Below are positions 44,501-49,842 of a DNA stretch of 64,000 nucleotides, piece by piece. Numbering within the stretch: the first letter of the stretch is position 1; every line of letters starts with the position of its first letter. The position numbers were made by a program, and so were the translations under genes. The notes below the pieces were generated by a model. The model had not been told where the DNA came from, ran no database searches, and saw only the letters and a program-made list of their open reading frames with translations. This DNA is from Tanypteryx hageni. Its lineage: Eukaryota; Arthropoda; Insecta; Odonata; Petaluridae. Where the stretch lies: NCBI GenBank assembly GCA_028673005.1, contig CM054118.1, positions 89,132,858-89,196,857 of the forward strand, read 5' to 3'.

Positions 44501-46996
44501 CATGGCAAGAATTCAAGGCTAGTAATAGTTGGTGCATATGGATGATGCATCGTAATGGTTGTTGCCTGCAATGAAAAACATCTCTTTGTCAACGTTTACC
44601 TTCTGACTACATGAACAAACTTATTGCTTTCCAGAAGCATGTACAGTAGGTCATTGACTTATGAACATCCACATTTATGAATACCCACCCATATGTATAT
44701 ATTGACTGTCTTCGAACTGAACTGAATTCTGTGCTTATGAACTGGCCAAGGCTTCTAGATTTCTGCAGTTCGCTGCATCACGCATTTTCTCATTCTTATG
44801 TCTTGCATCCTGCAGAATGGGTTCATTTCAGTCTTTGTTTGCAGTCTTCCTCATTAGCATCTCATTCACTTCTCTGAGCATTTACTGGTGTATTTTGTGC
44901 ATTAGTCTTGTGCTACAATGTGTGCTTTTATTACATTTACTTTTGTAATTAAGCGTGTGCTTCATTTTGTTACTTAGTGTTACTTAGTTGTTTATCATGC
45001 ATTTCTCTGTGTAGTTACATTGTGCTTTTGTTCTAATAATGGCCAATAAGAGAAAGAAGGTAAATAACATTTGGGCTGAAATTCGATGTTATTAAGAGGC
45101 ATGAAAAAGGTGAGATGCTACCTGCATTGGCAGCGTGGATGGCATGAATTGGTCTATGGTTGCGATTATAATGAAGGACAAGGAATGGATCTTGGAGCAC
45201 GTGAAGGCATACACCCTAATGCAAGGCACAATTATGACCAAGAAAAGAACTGGCCCTATTGAGAAGATGGAACAACTGCTACAGATTTGGATGGATGATA
45301 TGACTCAACCTAAAGCTGTGTTCAAACCTAGAGAACGAGCGTAAACACCTGCGAACAAGAGTTCATCTGTGTTCGTTGTTCCCTTGCATTCGTGTACTTG
45401 CAAATGCTCATCTGCATTCGTTTATGTTTGCTAGCGTTAGTTCATGTATGGTAGGGTTTAATTAGAAAATGTTTTTTTTAAGTCTTAATGGAAATGAACG
45501 ATTTAAAATCACAACAAAAATTTATAAGGACAACAATTGAGAACATAAACTTGAAATTGCATGCATGCACAATCCTGAATTTATTAAAAAATTAACAAAT
45601 ATCTTCTGATAAAAATACACATATAGATTATTTAATACCCAAAAATTTAAAATAAAAAGTGGAAAAACACATTGGGTTTTAAAAAAAATTCAATAGAAAA
45701 TCACAAAAATAAGGAATACTCAAAACATTGATGCAAACATGTAGGACGTCAAACAGAAATCCCGCTCTACAGAAACCGAAATGCTCGTGCATTGGCACCA
45801 GAATTTCAGTTTTTTCCAAAGGTCATCGTGCATATTAGGGATTCCAGGAACTTCTCTTGGACTGAAAACGACAGAAGGGTAAATTCTACAGCAAATACCC
45901 ATGTGTAGGGACCTTAACTTCCCAGAAGAGATGGGATGGCCATAGATAAAGAAACGGCACCACCCAGAGGGATGGTGAATTACCCTCCACCAACTCCTGC
46001 TGTCACCCATTATCCCTGGTTTTCCCAAGCTTACCAGATGGTACTAAGGATCTTTCTAACAAAAGAAGAGTAGCACCGTCCATGGTCTGTGAATGGTAAA
46101 CAAACTCAAGCCCTACCCAGAAGAACTGAGAACGTGTCTTTGAGATTTTCTTTCCACCTTGCACAGGTTCAAATTGTACATATTAATACAAGATTTACAA
46201 GAAAAATGGTTTCCATCAGCATCTCACAAGTTCCACCTTACAGAGGGAGATTCCTGTGAAAAACAGCGTCATTATGCAGTAGGTTTTCTTTGGCAGGATT
46301 CCGCCTTTCGCCGATTCTGCCTCTCGTGGGTTTTACTGTATTACCATAAAATAGCGAGCGTTAACAGGAGACCTGCTTATTAGCATCCTTCACTCAGATC
46401 AGTGGATCTCCAATGGTTTTTTTATTTTTCGTTCACTCATTTAATCCAAATACATGTTTCCTTATAGCATTCTGTTAAATGATAAAAACCATTATGTGGG
46501 TTATAAACTTAAAATTTATGATGTAATCATGAATAATTTTATATCATGTGTCACAAGTGAGCTGTTTGAGAATATGGGTTGCCATGATCAGACTTTGGGT
46601 TGTAGCCAGAAAATGGTTAAGAACCACTTTTATAAATAGTTCTGTAAATTTATTAATTAATCCTGTTTTTCATGAAAAAATGTCATTTGCAACTAGATTT
46701 GAATCAGTCTGGACATTTAAGGTCATCGCATACTCTTGAAAGGAACTAGTTTTTATTGTCCTGCTTCCATGAGAATATTTTTGTATTCATTTTGCTTTTC
46801 TCAATTCTGTGCATTGACTGCTTTATCTTTTGTCTTTTAGCAAAGCGGACCCAACAACTTTCTCAGTCGTGTTTGGTGGTATCCAATGTTCCGATATTTT
46901 GAGGGTAATGTGGGCGGGCCAGTTCCCAGGCAATATGAATGGCCTCTGCCGTGGCCTCGCAGATTCCTTGCAAAGCATCCTAACAGGGATAGCTAA
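12938..46996 (+). CDS. Sphingomyelin synthase family phosphotransferase (5 exons, 461 aa)
   Basis: Joined CDS 12938-13505, 25426-25636, 30882-31156, 40219-40394 and 46841-46996. Total 1386 nt, in frame, with GT-AG at every junction. The family moves a phospho-head-group from a phospholipid to ceramide at the Golgi, plasma membrane or ER, making sphingomyelin or ceramide phosphoethanolamine plus diacylglycerol. Residues 1-189 are a cytosolic, probably disordered N-terminus. Roughly six membrane helices follow from residue 189. The D2 motif (RRLFLLLGILYLMRSITMYV) lies at 265-284, D3 (CGDYIYSGHT) at 330-339 and D4 (HYTVDV to YH) at 381-401. These supply the triad His338, His381 and Asp385. The tail WWYPMFRYFEGNV and a Pro/Trp-rich end match the family. 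No N-terminal SAM domain is present, unlike SMS1 and SMSr. Whether the product is sphingomyelin or CPE cannot be told. Confidence 0.95.
13506..14249 (+). other. Intron 1, 5' part: nothing seen
   Basis: Unique-looking AT-rich intron sequence after the GTGAGT donor. Confidence 0.4.
14250..14595 (+). mobile_element. tRNA-derived SINE, family S2, copy 1
   Basis: Homologous along its whole length to 54452-54750. Shared landmarks are GGTGTAGTGGTT (A-box region), ATCCTGCRAAAGTAGGATTT, GCCTCCTATTTG (one change here), AGTAGGCTAATGCC, GCACCGG and CGGTGTGGAAG-like words. The head resembles a tRNA 5' half; the remaining 200 or so bases are unrelated to tRNA. This copy is the more diverged. Confidence 0.7.
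14765..15755 (+). pseudogene. Fossil mariner-family transposase
   Basis: Pieces of a mariner transposase appear in order but in alternating frames with many stops. They are an N-terminal EQRIGIRFCYKLGKSATET segment (HTH), an ILTEDLG-like motif, VVTGDK-WCFQYDPESK (first catalytic Asp region, Glu lost), a segment like KIAMLITFFNNKG, FCMIMHLK in place of the usual HDNAPAH, and a degraded C-terminus. It is an old relic without coding capacity. Element ends could not be delimited. It lies in sense orientation inside intron 1. Confidence 0.65.
15967..16965. mobile_element. piggyBac-like MITE with TTAA target sites
   Basis: The left end TTAACCTTTAAACGCCGG and the reversed right end TTAACCTTTAAATGCCGAGG are inverted copies. 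Each includes the TTAA target that piggyBac elements duplicate (15967-15970 and 16962-16965). The 1-kb interior has no transposase. The CCTTTAA start is typical of piggyBac-superfamily termini. Confidence 0.65.
16966..17867 (+). other. Intron 1: AT-rich, one unpaired MITE terminus
   Basis: At about 17390 the sequence TACCATATTTTTCTGGCTAT with GATGCACCC resembles a Tc1/mariner/pogo MITE terminus, but no matching end was found. Nothing else is seen. Confidence 0.3.
18627..19720. mobile_element. MITE with TAGGGTATGG termini, third nest level
   Basis: The left end TAGGGTATGGATTTTTTGGG and the reversed right end TAGGGTATGGATTTTTCGGG match over at least 27 bp, continuing as GGGTTTTACCC-type words. 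TATATAAC follows the right end and TATAAC precedes the left. No coding sequence. The inner arms are rich in TTCGGGTTTTA-type repeats. A piggyBac-like MITE sits in its left terminal repeat. Confidence 0.7.
18648..18971. mobile_element. 324-bp piggyBac-like MITE, innermost nest level
   Basis: It begins TTAACCCTTTTGCTGCTATT and ends with the complement AATAGCAGCGAAAGGGTTAA (one change), including TTAA on both sides. Two copies of GACGCATATATGCG lie in the left half. Having intact ends and the innermost position, it is the youngest insertion in the nest. Confidence 0.8.
20597..21130 (+). other. Intron 1: nothing seen
   Basis: AT-rich intron sequence without recognisable repeats or coding frames. 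Confidence 0.35.
21131..21985 (-). mobile_element. Penelope-like element remnant flanked by inverted repeats
   Basis: Two arms of about 135 bp (21131-21264 and 21848-21985) are inverted copies; both contain GAGAAACCT, AAAAGGAAGT, AGGGGAAA and CAATCTCACAC words. They enclose a degraded reverse transcriptase on the minus strand. Inverted or tandem pseudo-LTR repeats around the coding part are a known habit of Penelope-like elements. Confidence 0.5.
21285..21725 (-). pseudogene. Penelope-like reverse transcriptase fragment
   Basis: On the minus strand a segment reading KPEISMRPIVSC (RT region before motif A) is followed, after a frame change and stops, by VSFGVTSLFPSIQI (motif A; the catalytic Asp of FDVTSLF is replaced by Gly). 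Then come a degraded MGQPL-like motif and FVDDLL. This order and the TSLFPSI wording fit Penelope-like elements rather than LINEs. It is inactive. Confidence 0.6.
21986..23502 (+). other. Intron 1: unpaired hAT-like ends, otherwise nothing
   Basis: ACTTTGAAAAACCCTG at about 22350-22367 looks like a hAT right end, and CCCAGGGCTGGCCAAAGGGG near 22708 like a hAT left end. They do not pair with each other or with anything else I found. No coding sequence. Confidence 0.3.
23503..23925 (+). mobile_element. R1 MITE copy D, old and 3'-degraded
   Basis: Starts TACTTTCTCCATATGTAGTA and keeps the R1 order: TTAACGGAAATACATG, GAACACGTTTTGACCATTTT, AAAACTATTAATCAG and GAATGCATCGTTTAG. It is clearly more diverged than copies A, B, C and E, and its right half and terminus cannot be traced. 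Confidence 0.65.
24440..24735 (-). pseudogene. Tigger-like transposase fragment (CENP-B HTH region)
   Basis: The minus-strand frame contains DWFNNFRKRFNLCNVKFMGE followed by a Q-A-A-E-rich stretch. It resembles the second half of the CENP-B-type HTH of Tigger transposases, usually written as GWFxRFKxRxxLHNVKxTGE. No DDE domain and no termini were found. It is a short relic. Confidence 0.5.
24761..25325. mobile_element. Cluster of tRNA-Gly-like SINEs in inverted arrangement
   Basis: Three pieces of one SINE family lie here. A full minus-strand copy runs 24761-24925, a minus-strand tail 25011-25100, and a full plus-strand copy 25107-25325. The plus copy's head (25107-25180) looks like tRNA-Gly: GGTGGTAGTTCTGTGATAG (D arm/A box) and GGGTTCGATTCCCGG (T arm/B box). 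The stem TCCGC/GTGGA encloses loop CTGGCAC, so the anticodon position reads GGC, not GCC. The shared tail runs through ATTTTCTTGTTTC, TGCTTAGGATCTTATG and TTCTAGCTTGGCAATG to CTTGGAGGA. The plus copy ends about 100 bp before exon 2. Confidence 0.7.
25426..25636 (+). CDS. Synthase exon 2: first membrane helices (aa 190-259)
   Basis: Acceptor AG at 25424-25425 follows TTTGTTTCCACC; donor GTATGT begins at 25637. The split codon with exon 1 gives Ala190. The exon encodes FLFLVVNFILTTASLALVHE (membrane helix 1, with the conserved VHERVPD turn), the PLPDVVLDHI segment of motif D1 and a second helix ending FHRHR. Every position of the frame is consistent with family members. Confidence 0.93.
25727..27438. 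mobile_element. piggyBac element remnant with TTAA ends
   Basis: Left end TTAACCCTTCAGCGATGG; reversed right end TTAAACCCTTCAGCACCACC. TTAA lies at 25727-25730 and 27435-27438. The interior holds only the 5' part of a minus-strand piggyBac-type transposase, so most of the coding region is deleted. It lies in intron 2, 90 bp after exon 2. Confidence 0.7.
26445..26890 (-). pseudogene. piggyBac transposase N-terminal fragment
   Basis: The minus strand reads SRSALGFSDEEFQKMLEES, then an acidic linker with DSEDEKRRDEELHRE, then FELFYDKDLIKIMAEETN, stop, YAEQYKKARG. The ETNxYAxQ block is a hallmark of piggyBac transposases, just before the catalytic domain. The stop is TGA at 26517-26515 exactly where Arg (CGA) is usual, consistent with one CpG transition. 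Catalytic Asp residues are absent. Confidence 0.75.
27439..27599 (+). other. Intron 2 spacer
   Basis: Short stretch with two TTAACCC words (27479 and 27547) that resemble solitary piggyBac-type ends. No pairing could be established. Confidence 0.3.
27600..28050 (+). pseudogene. LINE ORF2 C-terminal fragment
   Basis: The plus frame reads LQEVFLIQKQIIRDMLG, then CKPPFKKLGILSIYPLC, then KKNLYLFPQNMDFHNHATGD, then MGSKL, stop (TAA at 27937-27939), NNLHKS, and RFKIEVKKFLMDKYFYDVSEY. This is the block order of the region after the reverse transcriptase in many non-LTR retrotransposon ORF2 proteins: LQ..Q.R.IR, F..L.ILTV..LY, H.. TR and FK..KKFLL..FYSVEEF. It is a 5'-truncated copy in sense orientation within intron 2. 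Confidence 0.7.
28168..29215. mobile_element. Foldback element with long inverted arms in intron 2
   Basis: The left arm from about 28168 (TAGGCATTCTTTACCGG) pairs with the right arm ending about 29215 (AAAGAACACCTA). Matching blocks include GCCTTATGGGCA, CATCTGTCTGT, CATCTCCTAAA, AATTGTGATTTTGAACTG, AAATGGCATC and the GATCTGTARRGTATAGATTAA block near the loop. The arms are about 340-430 bp and moderately diverged. No protein is encoded. Related units occur at 29215-29300, 29660-29800 and 43690-43985. Confidence 0.7.
29336..29520 (+). repeat. Half-copy of the 49.4-49.8 kb foldback repeat
   Basis: Blocks ATTTTACCCTATATATATGG, CACCTGATGATGCTACGATC, AGTGAAACCGG and CTGACCTCATTAAT match the arm at 49668-49882. 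Here only one arm is present, and it runs into a TA microsatellite. Confidence 0.75.
29527..29586. repeat. (TA)n microsatellite
   Basis: About 58 bp of uninterrupted TA dinucleotides. Confidence 0.95.
29660..29800 (+). repeat. Dispersed repeat unit of the intron 2 foldback family
   Basis: Blocks GATCTATTAGGTATCGATT, AACAACATTTACCAC, ACATCCAGGAGACCACATAA and GGAGATGAAAATTCAAGAA recur in order in the 28.2-29.3 kb foldback and at 43690-43985. Confidence 0.6.
29801..30881 (+). other. Intron 2, 3' part: nothing assigned
   Basis: Unique-looking sequence with a GC-richer patch at 30120-30320 that matches no family I recognise. Ends in the acceptor TTTTATTCCAG. Confidence 0.4.
30882..31156 (+). CDS. 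Synthase exon 3: motifs D2 and D3, catalytic His338 (aa 260-351)
   Basis: Acceptor AG at 30880-30881, donor GTAAGT at 31157. The split codon restores Arg260. The exon carries the D2 motif (RRLFLLLGILYLMRSITMYV), the first lumenal/exoplasmic loop with a sequon at Asn301 (NVT), and the D3 motif CGDYIYSGHT whose His338 is the first member of the triad. It ends in a helix with VMSYLVIRE. Confidence 0.95.
31157..31455 (+). other. Intron 3 start
   Basis: Unique-looking intron sequence after the GTAAGT donor, without repeats that I can pair. Confidence 0.4.
31456..31789. mobile_element. Tc1/pogo-type MITE, 334 bp
   Basis: The left end TACCGTATTTAATTGTGTAC and the reversed right end TACCATATTTACTTGTGTAC are inverted repeats beginning with the target TA. 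The arms continue with CACACACCTCTTTTCTG against the complement of AAAAAAGGAGTGCACG. No coding sequence. Confidence 0.7.
31790..32574 (+). other. Intron 3: unique DNA then CT-rich tract
   Basis: 32380-32565 is a strongly pyrimidine-rich tract (CCCTCC, CTCTTTC words) directly before the Tigger element. It produces long but low-complexity open frames of no coding value. Confidence 0.5.
33080..34601 (-). pseudogene. Tigger transposase, single homopolymer frameshift
   Basis: Starts MATSKRKKPTITEKVKII at 34601 with a psq-type HTH (about residues 1-50) and a CENP-B HTH (about 70-135, ending GWLDRFKKHHGL). The first catalytic Asp lies in FNADET. A run of seven T on the coding strand (34071-34065) then shifts the frame; six would keep it open. 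The downstream frame has the second Asp in LLFIDKCPAHP, the third in LQPLDLGII, then a Glu-rich acidic tail ending KKQTSLLDYFNK. All three catalytic acids are present. Total length is about 507 codons, normal for the family. Either a recent mutation or a base-calling error in the homopolymer explains the break. Confidence 0.85.
34863..35874. mobile_element. Foldback element with ~370-bp inverted arms
   Basis: Left arm 34935-35304 and right arm 35502-35874 are inverted copies. Matching blocks include ACGTACAATATGTTTC, GCGCATGATGAGCCATT, TGTCTGCTAAGACGGTAGCG and TAATTATCTAGGAGCG with their complements. A 70-bp unit with TCGACGTCGTTTACGAG occurs at 34863-34936 and again inside each arm (35164-35236 and 35578-35646). 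The 197-bp centre holds a T-arm-like CCGGGGTTCGATTCCC (35299-35314), a polymerase III B-box look-alike. No coding sequence. It sits inside the Tigger element, so it is younger than it. Confidence 0.8.
36079..38236 (+). other. Intron 3: hAT-like end, LINE tail, otherwise nothing
   Basis: CAGTGTTTTTCAACCTATGG at 36180 looks like a hAT left end with an internal GGTCCATGGACC palindrome; no right end was found. At 36890-36942 GGTGGCTTGCAGGGTAAACT followed by GTAGATGTAGATG looks like a LINE 3' tail. The word pair ATCAAGGGGCTC / GTCAAGGGGCTC (36687 and 36877) hints at a local duplication. No coding sequence. Confidence 0.35.
38237..39206 (-). mobile_element. Mariner element, internally deleted
   Basis: Ends CGAGGGTTGAATGAAAAGTA and, reversed, CGAGGGTCGAATGAAAAGTA. 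TA sites lie at 38235-38236 and 39207-39208. At 970 bp it is about 0.3 kb shorter than a complete mariner because part of the transposase is missing. Orientation is antisense to the synthase gene. Confidence 0.9.
38330..39009 (-). pseudogene. Mariner transposase pseudogene
   Basis: Starts MRLEQHSWVKIEV at 39009 with the N-terminal HTH (QTVARWVKAFCQGRD). Stops appear after QSNQRA and near GMRKNAS. The HIVALDKTW block marks the first catalytic Asp region. It then jumps directly to TLEHSPYSPYMSTCDVDLF, which contains the third Asp. The segment with the second Asp (usually in an HDNA motif) is deleted near 38545. Inactive. Confidence 0.85.
39207..40218 (+). other. Intron 3, 3' part: nothing seen
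   Basis: AT-rich sequence ending at acceptor ATTTCCAG (40217-40218). No coding frame other than the exon that follows. Confidence 0.4.
40219..40394 (+). CDS. Synthase exon 4: motif D4, catalytic His381 and Asp385 (aa 352-410)
   Basis: Acceptor AG at 40217-40218, donor GTTAGT at 40395. The split codon gives Tyr352 and the exon ends in phase 0. It encodes TPKRCYLIHW, a helix, and the D4 motif HYTVDVLIAYFITTRLFWIY with following HTMANN. His381 (40305-40307) and Asp385 (40317-40319) complete the triad with His338. The residue before His381 is Gly380 (codon GGG, 40302-40304). This position is Asp in SMS1/2 and Glu in SMSr and is reported to influence head-group choice. Confidence 0.95.
40395..41450 (+). 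other. Intron 4, 5' part: nothing seen
   Basis: AT-rich intron. A 100-codon open frame at 40567-40869 is hydrophobic low-complexity translation of AT-rich DNA. Confidence 0.4.
41451..41776. mobile_element. hAT-type MITE, 326 bp
   Basis: Left end TAGAGATGTGCGAAC and reversed right end AAGGGATGTGCGAAC. The flanking 8-mers are GTTAAAAC (41443-41450) and ATTAAAAC (41777-41784), a 7/8 target duplication as expected for hAT. The interior repeats TCGAATTTT-type words and has no coding capacity. Confidence 0.75.
41777..42757 (+). other. Intron 4: nothing seen
   Basis: No repeats or frames of note. Confidence 0.35.
42758..42855. mobile_element. Short pogo/mariner-style hairpin MITE remnant
   Basis: TACCATATTGACCCGAATCC and AAGATGAGGG are followed 45 bp later by the rough complement GTCGTCTTAAATTCAAGTA. 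This looks like a tiny foldback with a Tc1/pogo-type terminus. Confidence 0.35.
42863..43190. mobile_element. Palindromic MITE built of ACAAATT/ATCAATTC words
   Basis: A 25-bp block starting ACAAACTCATTGCGCATC at 42955 recurs as a perfect inverted copy at 43086-43110. The outer ends GCGGTCAGTTGATCGG and, reversed, GCGGTCATTTTGTCAATTC also pair loosely. The whole is composed of degenerate 12-15 bp units (GACAAATTYGTTGYGA and ATCAATTCRTC). No coding capacity. Confidence 0.55.
43690..43985 (+). repeat. Two units of the intron 2 foldback repeat family
   Basis: The block TTATAAGATCTGTAAGGTAT (43698) recurs as TTATGTGATCTGTAAGGTAT (43870). Each is followed by GATTAAAAA, a 'GACAACATTTACTAC'-like word and CCTATGA. 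The same order occurs in the 28.2-29.3 kb foldback. Confidence 0.6.
44170..44641 (+). pseudogene. pogo-family transposase N-terminal fragment
   Basis: Pieces in order are FKLMVVHYAEETNNCEAGGKYN (psq-type HTH), ISGPKKCRFHELEEE, then LKAYELARSLNIPWQEFKAS (CENP-B HTH), then TSLCQRLPSDYMNKLIAFQK. They are spread over two frames with stops. The DDE domain is absent because the next element begins immediately. Confidence 0.65.
44642..45345 (+). pseudogene. Tigger1-like element fragment (TIR plus N-terminal transposase)
   Basis: A pogo-type terminus TACAGTAGGTCATTGACTTA starts at 44646. About 390 bp later a frame begins MANKRKKVNNIWAEI, continues RHEKGEMLPALAAWMA with stops, and after a frame change reads SMVAIIMKDKEWILEHVKAY, PIEKMEQLLQIWMDDMTQ. 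This matches the psq HTH and start of the CENP-B HTH of Tigger-type transposases. The rest of the transposase and the other terminus are missing. It cuts the preceding pogo fragment. Confidence 0.65.
45346..46399 (+). other. Intron 4: repeats of TTCGTT words, otherwise nothing
   Basis: 45350-45445 has imperfect tandem units containing CATCTGYRTTCGTT and GCATTCGTGTACTTGC. The rest is AT-rich and unassigned. GGGTTTTACTGTA at 46330 looks like an unpaired pogo terminus. Confidence 0.35.
46400..46629. mobile_element. Probable small hAT MITE
   Basis: CAGTGGATCTCCAATGG at the left and AAATGGTTAAGAACCACTT at the right are loosely complementary and of hAT terminal style. A target duplication is not evident. 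Confidence 0.35.
46841..46996 (+). CDS. Synthase exon 5: C-terminus (aa 411-461)
   Basis: Acceptor AG at 46839-46840 after TTATCTTTTGTCTTTT; entered in phase 0. It encodes QSGPNNFLSRVWWYPMFRYF, then the conserved GNV...PRQYEWPLPWPRRF ending and a short basic tail, stop TAA at 46994-46996. An overlapping +1 frame is open longer (to 47060) but does not match the family. Confidence 0.93.
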   Translation, partial: QSGPNNFLSRVWWYPMFRYFEGNVGGPVPRQYEWPLPWPRRFLAKHPNRDS

Positions 46997-48311
46997 CGAC
47001 TGTAGGTTACTGCTGTGCCTTCATGACTGCGATTCAAATGTGTGTGAGATTGCCTGTTAGGCTATTAAATTTTTGCCATGTCATAACGAGAAGCTACCAA
47101 AGATAAGATGAAGAAGACAGGGGCGATTGACAGTGCCATTTTGCTGTAAATGTTATTGTTTGTACACATGGCTGTAGTGATGACTTTTATCTGTCCGGAA
47201 TTATAGTAGTTTACCTGTTCATCAGCAGTGTTATTTGTGCAGGAAACTTTTGCCTGAATACACTGAAGGTTTAGTTTTCTGCATCCTGGGATTTATTGTA
47301 AGTGTGCTTTATGTGTTTTCAAACACGTGGAAAGGTTTGCACCTTAAATATTATATTGAAATTTTTGTGAAATGACTGGTCATTTAGATGGTGGCAAAAT
47401 ATATATCTATTATAGAAACATGTAAAAGTATTTTCGGTGTGGTATTTTAGTATTGTGTATGTTTGTGTGATATGAGTGTGCCTTCGTGTGATTTAAGTGT
47501 TGATATGTTGCCTTAATTGACATGGTCATGTCTCTTCCTCACAAGTAACTTATTGCTATCATTGTATCTTTCAAGGTGTACTTTGTGCAAAAATGTCAGA
47601 AACTTGTAAGAATCATAAAGATTTAAATGATACATTTTTAATTTAGATCCTTGATGACCAAGCAAAATAAGCATTGAAGAATATTAAAAAGTTGATGGTG
47701 TTTTATATGGCATGAGAAAAAAAACTCTGAAACAGTTTGAGTTCATAAAAGTGCTTATGGCTGTGCTAAGTGCATTTTCCAAATTAAATTGGAACATTGT
47801 GCTTGGATTGCTTTTCATGTGTCATGTTAATAGTTGTGTATAAAATGTTGACCCAGTGGAGAAAGGTATAGATGAATCTCATATCCAGCTAACCAAGTGT
47901 TGGCCAAATTTTTAGAATGTTTATCCTTGGCACGTGAAATCTCCGTAAACTTAATGCACTTATTTTTTTTTTTACATATTTTAGTAGTAATATATGCCAG
48001 AACTGATTTGGTCTGGCAATTTGAAAATTTTATTTCTCAGTTCTTGTTTTGTATATTGCAATTATTCTGAAGAATCTCATGCTCATTCACTTTTAAAAAA
48101 TTCTATTTATTACTCAAAGTTTACCATTACCTTTTTCTTTGTCTAGTAGCATTATTGTTGTCAAGCAAAAATAACTATTTTTCCTGAGGTTGCTTTCAAA
48201 TAATTTTATCATCATCTTATGCGTCAATTGGTAGCTTTAACTGGTGAACACCATATCCTTAGGCTTTGAAAATTAAGCATTCATATTGTTTAGTAGATTA
48301 TTGTCCTAAAC
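46997..48311 (+). other. Probable 3' UTR of the synthase gene
   Basis: Unique-looking AT-rich sequence after the stop codon, free of identifiable transposons, as expected of an exon. ATTAAA words occur at 47064 and near 47682. A stronger AATAAAAACATTG lies near 49251. The real cleavage site cannot be picked without transcript data. Confidence 0.45.
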
Positions 48312-48585
48312 TTAAACAATAGTAAATAAACAAAAACTCCACTGTAAACAGGAGGATACTCACATTCATGCTGCAGGTTGCTGGTAAACACTGTCGCAGG
48401 ACCTAAGTCAAAAGGAGAGACACATACACGCAGAAACATGCAAATCCTCCGGAAGAAACTCACACCATATACTCAAACCAAAACTTAAGCTAGACACCGA
48501 TGTTTCGACAGCTAAGCTGTCATCTTCAGTAGTGCATCCTGTTTACAGTGAAGGAGTTTTTGTTTATTTACTGTTGTATTGTTTC
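48312..48585. mobile_element. Element with ~40-bp inverted ends and internal TTCGACAGCTAAGCTGTC hairpin
   Basis: The left end AAACAATAGTAAATAAACAA, running on through AACTCCACTGTAAACAG, pairs with the right end CTGTTTACAGTGAAGGAGTT running on to TTTATTTACTGTTGTATTG. Inside is GATGTTTCGACAGCTAAG continuing into CTGTCATCTTCAG. On the reverse strand this reads GAAGATGACAGCTTAGCTG then TCGAAAC. Such 'GAAGATG...GTCGAAAC' hairpins are frequent at ends of Penelope-like and related retroelements. Confidence 0.55.
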
Positions 48586-49354
48586 ACCATGTCTCGCAAC
48601 CCTCCCTTTTCCTAAACTTAAACATTCATCCAAGCAAATTCATTTTTTATGTAATGAAGTTTTTGCTGTGTGCCTTGTTATTAGCGTTTATTGTTCTTAG
48701 GTAAATATATCTGCCAACTCATTTTAGTGTTCTAAAACATCTATGGGAAGAATGTTGACCATCAACTTTGAGGAACTGCCATTGAAAGAATATTTTTATG
48801 GTAAAACTTTAGAGAAAAGACAAAGCTGTAGAATGTCTTTACAAAAAGTGAAATACAAATGATGTATTTTTGTAAAATTAAATTTCTTGGTTATTTGGAA
48901 AAGATGGGTAAAAATATGATTCGAAAAAGTGTATTTATTTATACAATGGAAATAGTGATATTTCCTTCGAGATGTTTAAAACAATTTTTTTGAGAATCTA
49001 ATTAGAGTAATTAGTTATATTTTTATTTTTAACGCTCTGAAAAACTGCAATCATTCATGATACATAGCCTGGTCAGAGTCAACATTAACTCTAATATGCA
49101 TTCCATTATTTTGTATGTGGTTTTATAAATTTGTGGAGACTTCTGTAGCCCTTGTTTTGTTCATTTACCTACATAAATAATTAAAAAAGTTAATTTATGC
49201 TTGATCTTATCTCTCACCTTACCTAAATAGTAGTAATTGTAAGACATAAAATAATAAAAACATTGATCAAGGTTACATTAACCCTTACCAGATGGCATTT
49301 AAATTCCTGGTGCATTGTTCGCAGCCAATTTAGTTGGGATATTTAAATATTATA
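48586..49354. other. Non-coding, candidate distal poly(A) site
   Basis: AATAATAAAAACATTG near 49248-49263 is the best distal poly(A) signal for the synthase transcript. TTAACCCTTACCAGATGG at 49278 resembles a solitary piggyBac-type end. No coding sequence. Confidence 0.35.
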
Positions 49355-49842
49355 ATGAAAGGATAACTTTGTAGTTTCCACAACTTTTAATATAACACGA
49401 CCAGTTTCACTGCGATCGTAGCATCTTCAGGTGAAAAAATATATAAATTGTTCCATATATATATATATATATATATAGGGTAAAATGAGGGGGGAGAGGG
49501 AGACAGTAGGGGTTACAAAGAAAATGAATGGGAGGTAATTGGATGAGCGGTTGGGAAAAGAAGGGGTGGGAAAGGAAGGCGAAAGCAACATAGTAGCAAA
49601 CTGTTACAAAAATTACAGAAACTTGATCAACGGGCCAAGGCAACCATGTAGATACAAAGTAATTACAAATTACCTCCCATTCGTTTTCTTTGTAACCCCT
49701 ACTGTCTCCCTCTTCCCCCGCATTTTACCCTATATATATGGAACAATTTATATATTTTTTCACCTGATGATGCTACGATCATAGTGAAACCAGTCGTGTT
49801 ATATTGAAAGTTGTGGAAACTACAAAGTTATCCTTTCATTAT
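49355..49842. mobile_element. Foldback element, ~180-bp arms of high identity
   Basis: Arms 49355-49540 and 49668-49842 are nearly perfect inverted copies. They share AAAGGATAACTTTGTAGTTT, ACGATCGTAGCATC-type words, AAATTGTTCCATATATAT, GGTAAAATG, GGGGTTACAAAG and GGGAGGTAATT with their complements. The 127-bp loop is GA-rich. The left arm has a longer TA run than the right, a recent microsatellite change. One arm also occurs at 29336-29520. Confidence 0.85.

Noticed and set aside
46830..47060. A 76-codon frame over the last synthase exon
   Set aside because: It is the wrong frame; the phase-0 frame from 46841 to the TAA at 46996 gives the conserved family C-terminus.
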